Source: Limisphaerales bacterium | GTDB lineage: Bacteria > Verrucomicrobiota > Verrucomicrobiia > Limisphaerales > UBA11358 | Direction of reading: 5' to 3' | DNA: 5,965 nt | Assembly: GCA_003455565.1 (NCBI GenBank) | Contig: DMQW01000249.1 | Location: 5,071-11,035, forward strand | Shown: positions 4,446 through 5,965 of the stretch, in pieces | How the letters are laid out: each line of letters starts with the position of its first letter | Position numbering within the stretch: position 1 is the stretch's first letter | Notes under the pieces: generated by a model | What the model was told of the DNA's origin: nothing | Seen by the model: the letters and a program-made list of their open reading frames with translations, nothing else | The model's database searches: none | Position numbers and translations under genes: made by a program

Positions 4446-5849
4446 ATGCCCAGTGTTTTCATCAAAACTTACGGATGCCAGATGAACGAGCGCGACAGCG
4501 AGGCCGTCACCGCGCAGCTCGTGGCCAAAGGCTATTCGCTCGCCAAGTCCGAGTCCGCCGCCGACGTGGTTTTGCTGAACACTTGCAGCGTGCGCGACCT
4601 TGCCGAGCAGAAGGCCATCAACAAAATGAAAAATCTTGTCGGCACCGCGAAAAAAGATCGGCCCAATCAGATTCTCGGTTACATGGGCTGCATGGCGCAA
4701 AGTCGCGGCCAGGAACTCATCGAAAAATTGCCGGACGTGGATCTGGTTCTTGGCACGCAAAAATTTCATCGCGCGGCGGAATACCTCGACGAACTGCTTG
4801 CCGGCAAACGCGAAAAAATCGTGGACGTTGAAGCCGAGGCCAAAAGCGAGGCGACTATCCGCGAACATCTGCTCAACGGCAGCGCCAAGACTTCCGTGTC
4901 CGCGTTCGTCAGCATCATGCAAGGCTGCAATCAATACTGCACCTTCTGCATCGTGCCTTACACGCGCGGCGAGGAACGCAGCCGAACCATTGACGACATC
5001 GTTGCCGAATGTCGCGAACTCGTGGCGCGCGGCGTGAGGGAAATTACCTTGCTCGGCCAGATTGTCACGAGCTACGGCAAGCAGCTACCCCTCACCCCGT
5101 CCCTCTCCCCATCGGATGGGGAGAGGGTGGCGAAGCCGGGTGAGGGGCAAATCAAGAAAATGCCTTTCGTCCAACTGCTCGATGCCGTTCACGAGATTGA
5201 CGGACTCGAACGCATCCGTTTCACCTCGCCGCATCCGAAAGGTTACGGCGATGATCTCGTCGAGGCTTACGCGCGGCTGCCGAAACTGTGCGAGAGCGCG
5301 CATCTTCCCGTTCAGAGCGGCAGTGACCGCATCTTGAAATTGATGCACCGCGGCTACACGCGCGAACGCTTTCTCGCCATCGTCGAGAAGCTCCGCCGCG
5401 CCAAGCCGGGCATCGGCATCACCACGGACATCATCGTCGGCTTTCCGGGCGAGACCGAGGAAGACTTTGAACTGACACTTTCACTCGCGCGCGAAGTGCA
5501 GTTCGACAACGCCTACATTTTCAAATACTCGCAACGCCGCGACACGCCCGCCGCCGACATGCCCGACCAGGTGCCGCAGGCCATCCGCGAGGAGCGCAAT
5601 CATCGCCTGCTGGAACTGGTGAATGAAATCGCCGCGCGCAAATACGACGGTTTCATCGGGCGGCAGGTGGAGATTCTGGTGGAAGGGCCGAGCAAGAAAA
5701 ACGCCGCGCGCTACACCGGGCGCACGCGGTGCAACCGCATCGTGCTGTTCGACGGCAGCGCCCGCCATCAGGGGCAGCTCATGGACGTGAAGATCGAGCG
5801 CACCGGCTCCTTCACCCTCTACGGCGACCCGGCGGTGGTGAATTTGTAA
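4446..5849 (+). CDS. miaB: tRNA-2-methylthio-N6-dimethylallyladenosine synthase MiaB
   Basis: This 467-residue methylthiotransferase converts i6A37 to ms2i6A37 in tRNAs reading UNN codons, using two [4Fe-4S] clusters and S-adenosylmethionine. The N-terminal UPF0004 domain holds the auxiliary-cluster cysteines: Cys11 in KTYGCQMNERDSE, Cys47 in LNTCSVR and Cys82 in MGCMAQ. The radical-SAM cluster motif CNQYCTFC gives Cys161, Cys165 and Cys168, followed by VPYTRGEERSR. Further core motifs are RFTSPHPKGY (258-267), HLPVQSGSDRILKLMHRGYTRE (286-307) and DIIVGFPGETEEDF (328-341). The C-terminal TRAM RNA-binding domain spans about 402-465. All six cluster cysteines are present. The typical NVNSYG is IVTSYG here (206-211). 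The oddity is residues 215-234, a Pro/Ser/Gly-rich insert encoded by a palindromic DNA element (separate entry). It lies where the family normally has a short variable loop, so the enzyme may remain functional. The ATG at 4446 gives the canonical N-terminus. Confidence 0.96.
   Translation: MPSVFIKTYGCQMNERDSEAVTAQLVAKGYSLAKSESAADVVLLNTCSVRDLAEQKAINKMKNLVGTAKKDRPNQILGYMGCMAQSRGQELIEKLPDVDLVLGTQKFHRAAEYLDELLAGKREKIVDVEAEAKSEATIREHLLNGSAKTSVSAFVSIMQGCNQYCTFCIVPYTRGEERSRTIDDIVAECRELVARGVREITLLGQIVTSYGKQLPLTPSLSPSDGERVAKPGEGQIKKMPFVQLLDAVHEIDGLERIRFTSPHPKGYGDDLVEAYARLPKLCESAHLPVQSGSDRILKLMHRGYTRERFLAIVEKLRRAKPGIGITTDIIVGFPGETEEDFELTLSLAREVQFDNAYIFKYSQRRDTPAADMPDQVPQAIREERNHRLLELVNEIAARKYDGFIGRQVEILVEGPSKKNAARYTGRTRCNRIVLFDGSARHQGQLMDVKIERTGSFTLYGDPAVVNL
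5088..5147. repeat. 60-bp palindromic element inserted in frame within miaB
   Basis: The outer arms are CCCCTCACCC (5088-5097) and GGGTGAGGGG (5138-5147), perfectly complementary over 10 bp. The inner hairpin is CCCTCTCCCCATC (5101-5113) against GATGGGGAGAGGG (5115-5127), a 13-bp perfect palindrome around one base and in practice a 12-bp stem with a three-base loop. The halves are joined by an asymmetric internal bulge (3 bases left, 10 right). The element starts on a codon boundary (residue 215) and is exactly 20 codons long, encoding PLTPSLSPSDGERV and then AKPGEG. From memory, CCCTCACCC/CCCTCTCCCC palindromes of this kind are common dispersed repeats in many bacterial genomes, and their translation LTPSLSP...GE is often seen in predicted proteins. 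No target-site duplication is evident. It lacks a T-tract and lies inside a gene, so it is not a normal terminator. Confidence 0.88.
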
Positions 5850-5965
5850 AATAAAATCACCAAGACACGCGAAGTATATCAACCACCCTGCCTGTTTTCC
5901 AAGCCACGACTACTTGCGTCTAAAAGATTCTTTATTTCATTACACTGGAAAACCACAGCCCACCG
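5850..5965. other. AT-richer downstream flank of miaB, nothing recognised
   Basis: These last 116 bases follow the miaB TAA. I see no coding frame with a recognisable product, no strong stem followed by a T-tract and no repeat. A gene or promoter could begin beyond the right edge. Confidence 0.5.

Noticed and set aside
4425..4934. Minus-strand open frame across the start of miaB
   Set aside because: It is antisense to the cluster-binding N-terminal domain of MiaB and has no recognisable protein.
5088..5147. Palindrome in miaB read as a rho-independent terminator
   Set aside because: There is no T-tract after the stem and it lies within an intact reading frame that continues for over 230 codons.
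1..5965. A new multi-gene system
   Set aside because: The identifiable genes are separate housekeeping functions with clear families. The only accessory elements are repeats and a dead IS fragment.

Overview
The window looks like ordinary chromosomal DNA from a free-living, moderately GC-rich bacterium. My best guess is a soil or freshwater Verrucomicrobium (Pedosphaera/Limisphaerales-like). This rests on overall protein character, the near absence of Shine-Dalgarno sequences before any start codon, GTCATT-type heptad repeats between genes, and an IS5-type transposase remnant with a WVDGGYTG core. No taxonomic marker is present, so the assignment is an inference.

Layout from left to right. 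Positions 1-173 hold the last codons of a plus-strand gene, probably an Fe-S/FAD oxidoreductase. Only 2 bp further on, a minus-strand gene for a TIGR01777/YfcH-type NAD-dependent epimerase ends (176-1093). Upstream of it in the same orientation lies a DUF309 gene (1101-1520, GTG start), and the two probably form a small operon. An 89-bp divergent intergenic region separates that pair from a plus-strand gene for a 94-residue exported or membrane protein (1610-1894). Next come parB (1948-2865), a non-coding patch of heptad repeats forming an inverted repeat (2899-3016), and def, peptide deformylase (3033-3602). The stretch 3603-4445 is decayed, gene-poor DNA with a frameshifted C-terminal fragment of an IS5-family transposase (about 3888-4263). 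miaB, the tRNA 2-methylthio-N6-isopentenyladenosine synthase, fills 4446-5849. The last 116 bases hold nothing I recognise.

The identified genes are housekeeping functions: chromosome segregation (ParB), N-terminal protein maturation (Def) and tRNA anticodon-loop modification (MiaB). They do not form a single pathway. I see no defence, biosynthetic or other new multi-gene system.

The most interesting feature is a 60-bp palindromic element inside miaB (5088-5147). It occupies exactly 20 codons and is read through in frame, adding a Pro/Ser/Gly-rich loop between two conserved parts of the radical-SAM domain. This resembles the protein-invading palindromic elements known from Rickettsia. Secondary points are the heptad inverted repeat between parB and def, a parB promoter candidate that would give a leaderless or nearly leaderless mRNA, and the one-base frameshift that separates two frames of the IS5 remnant.
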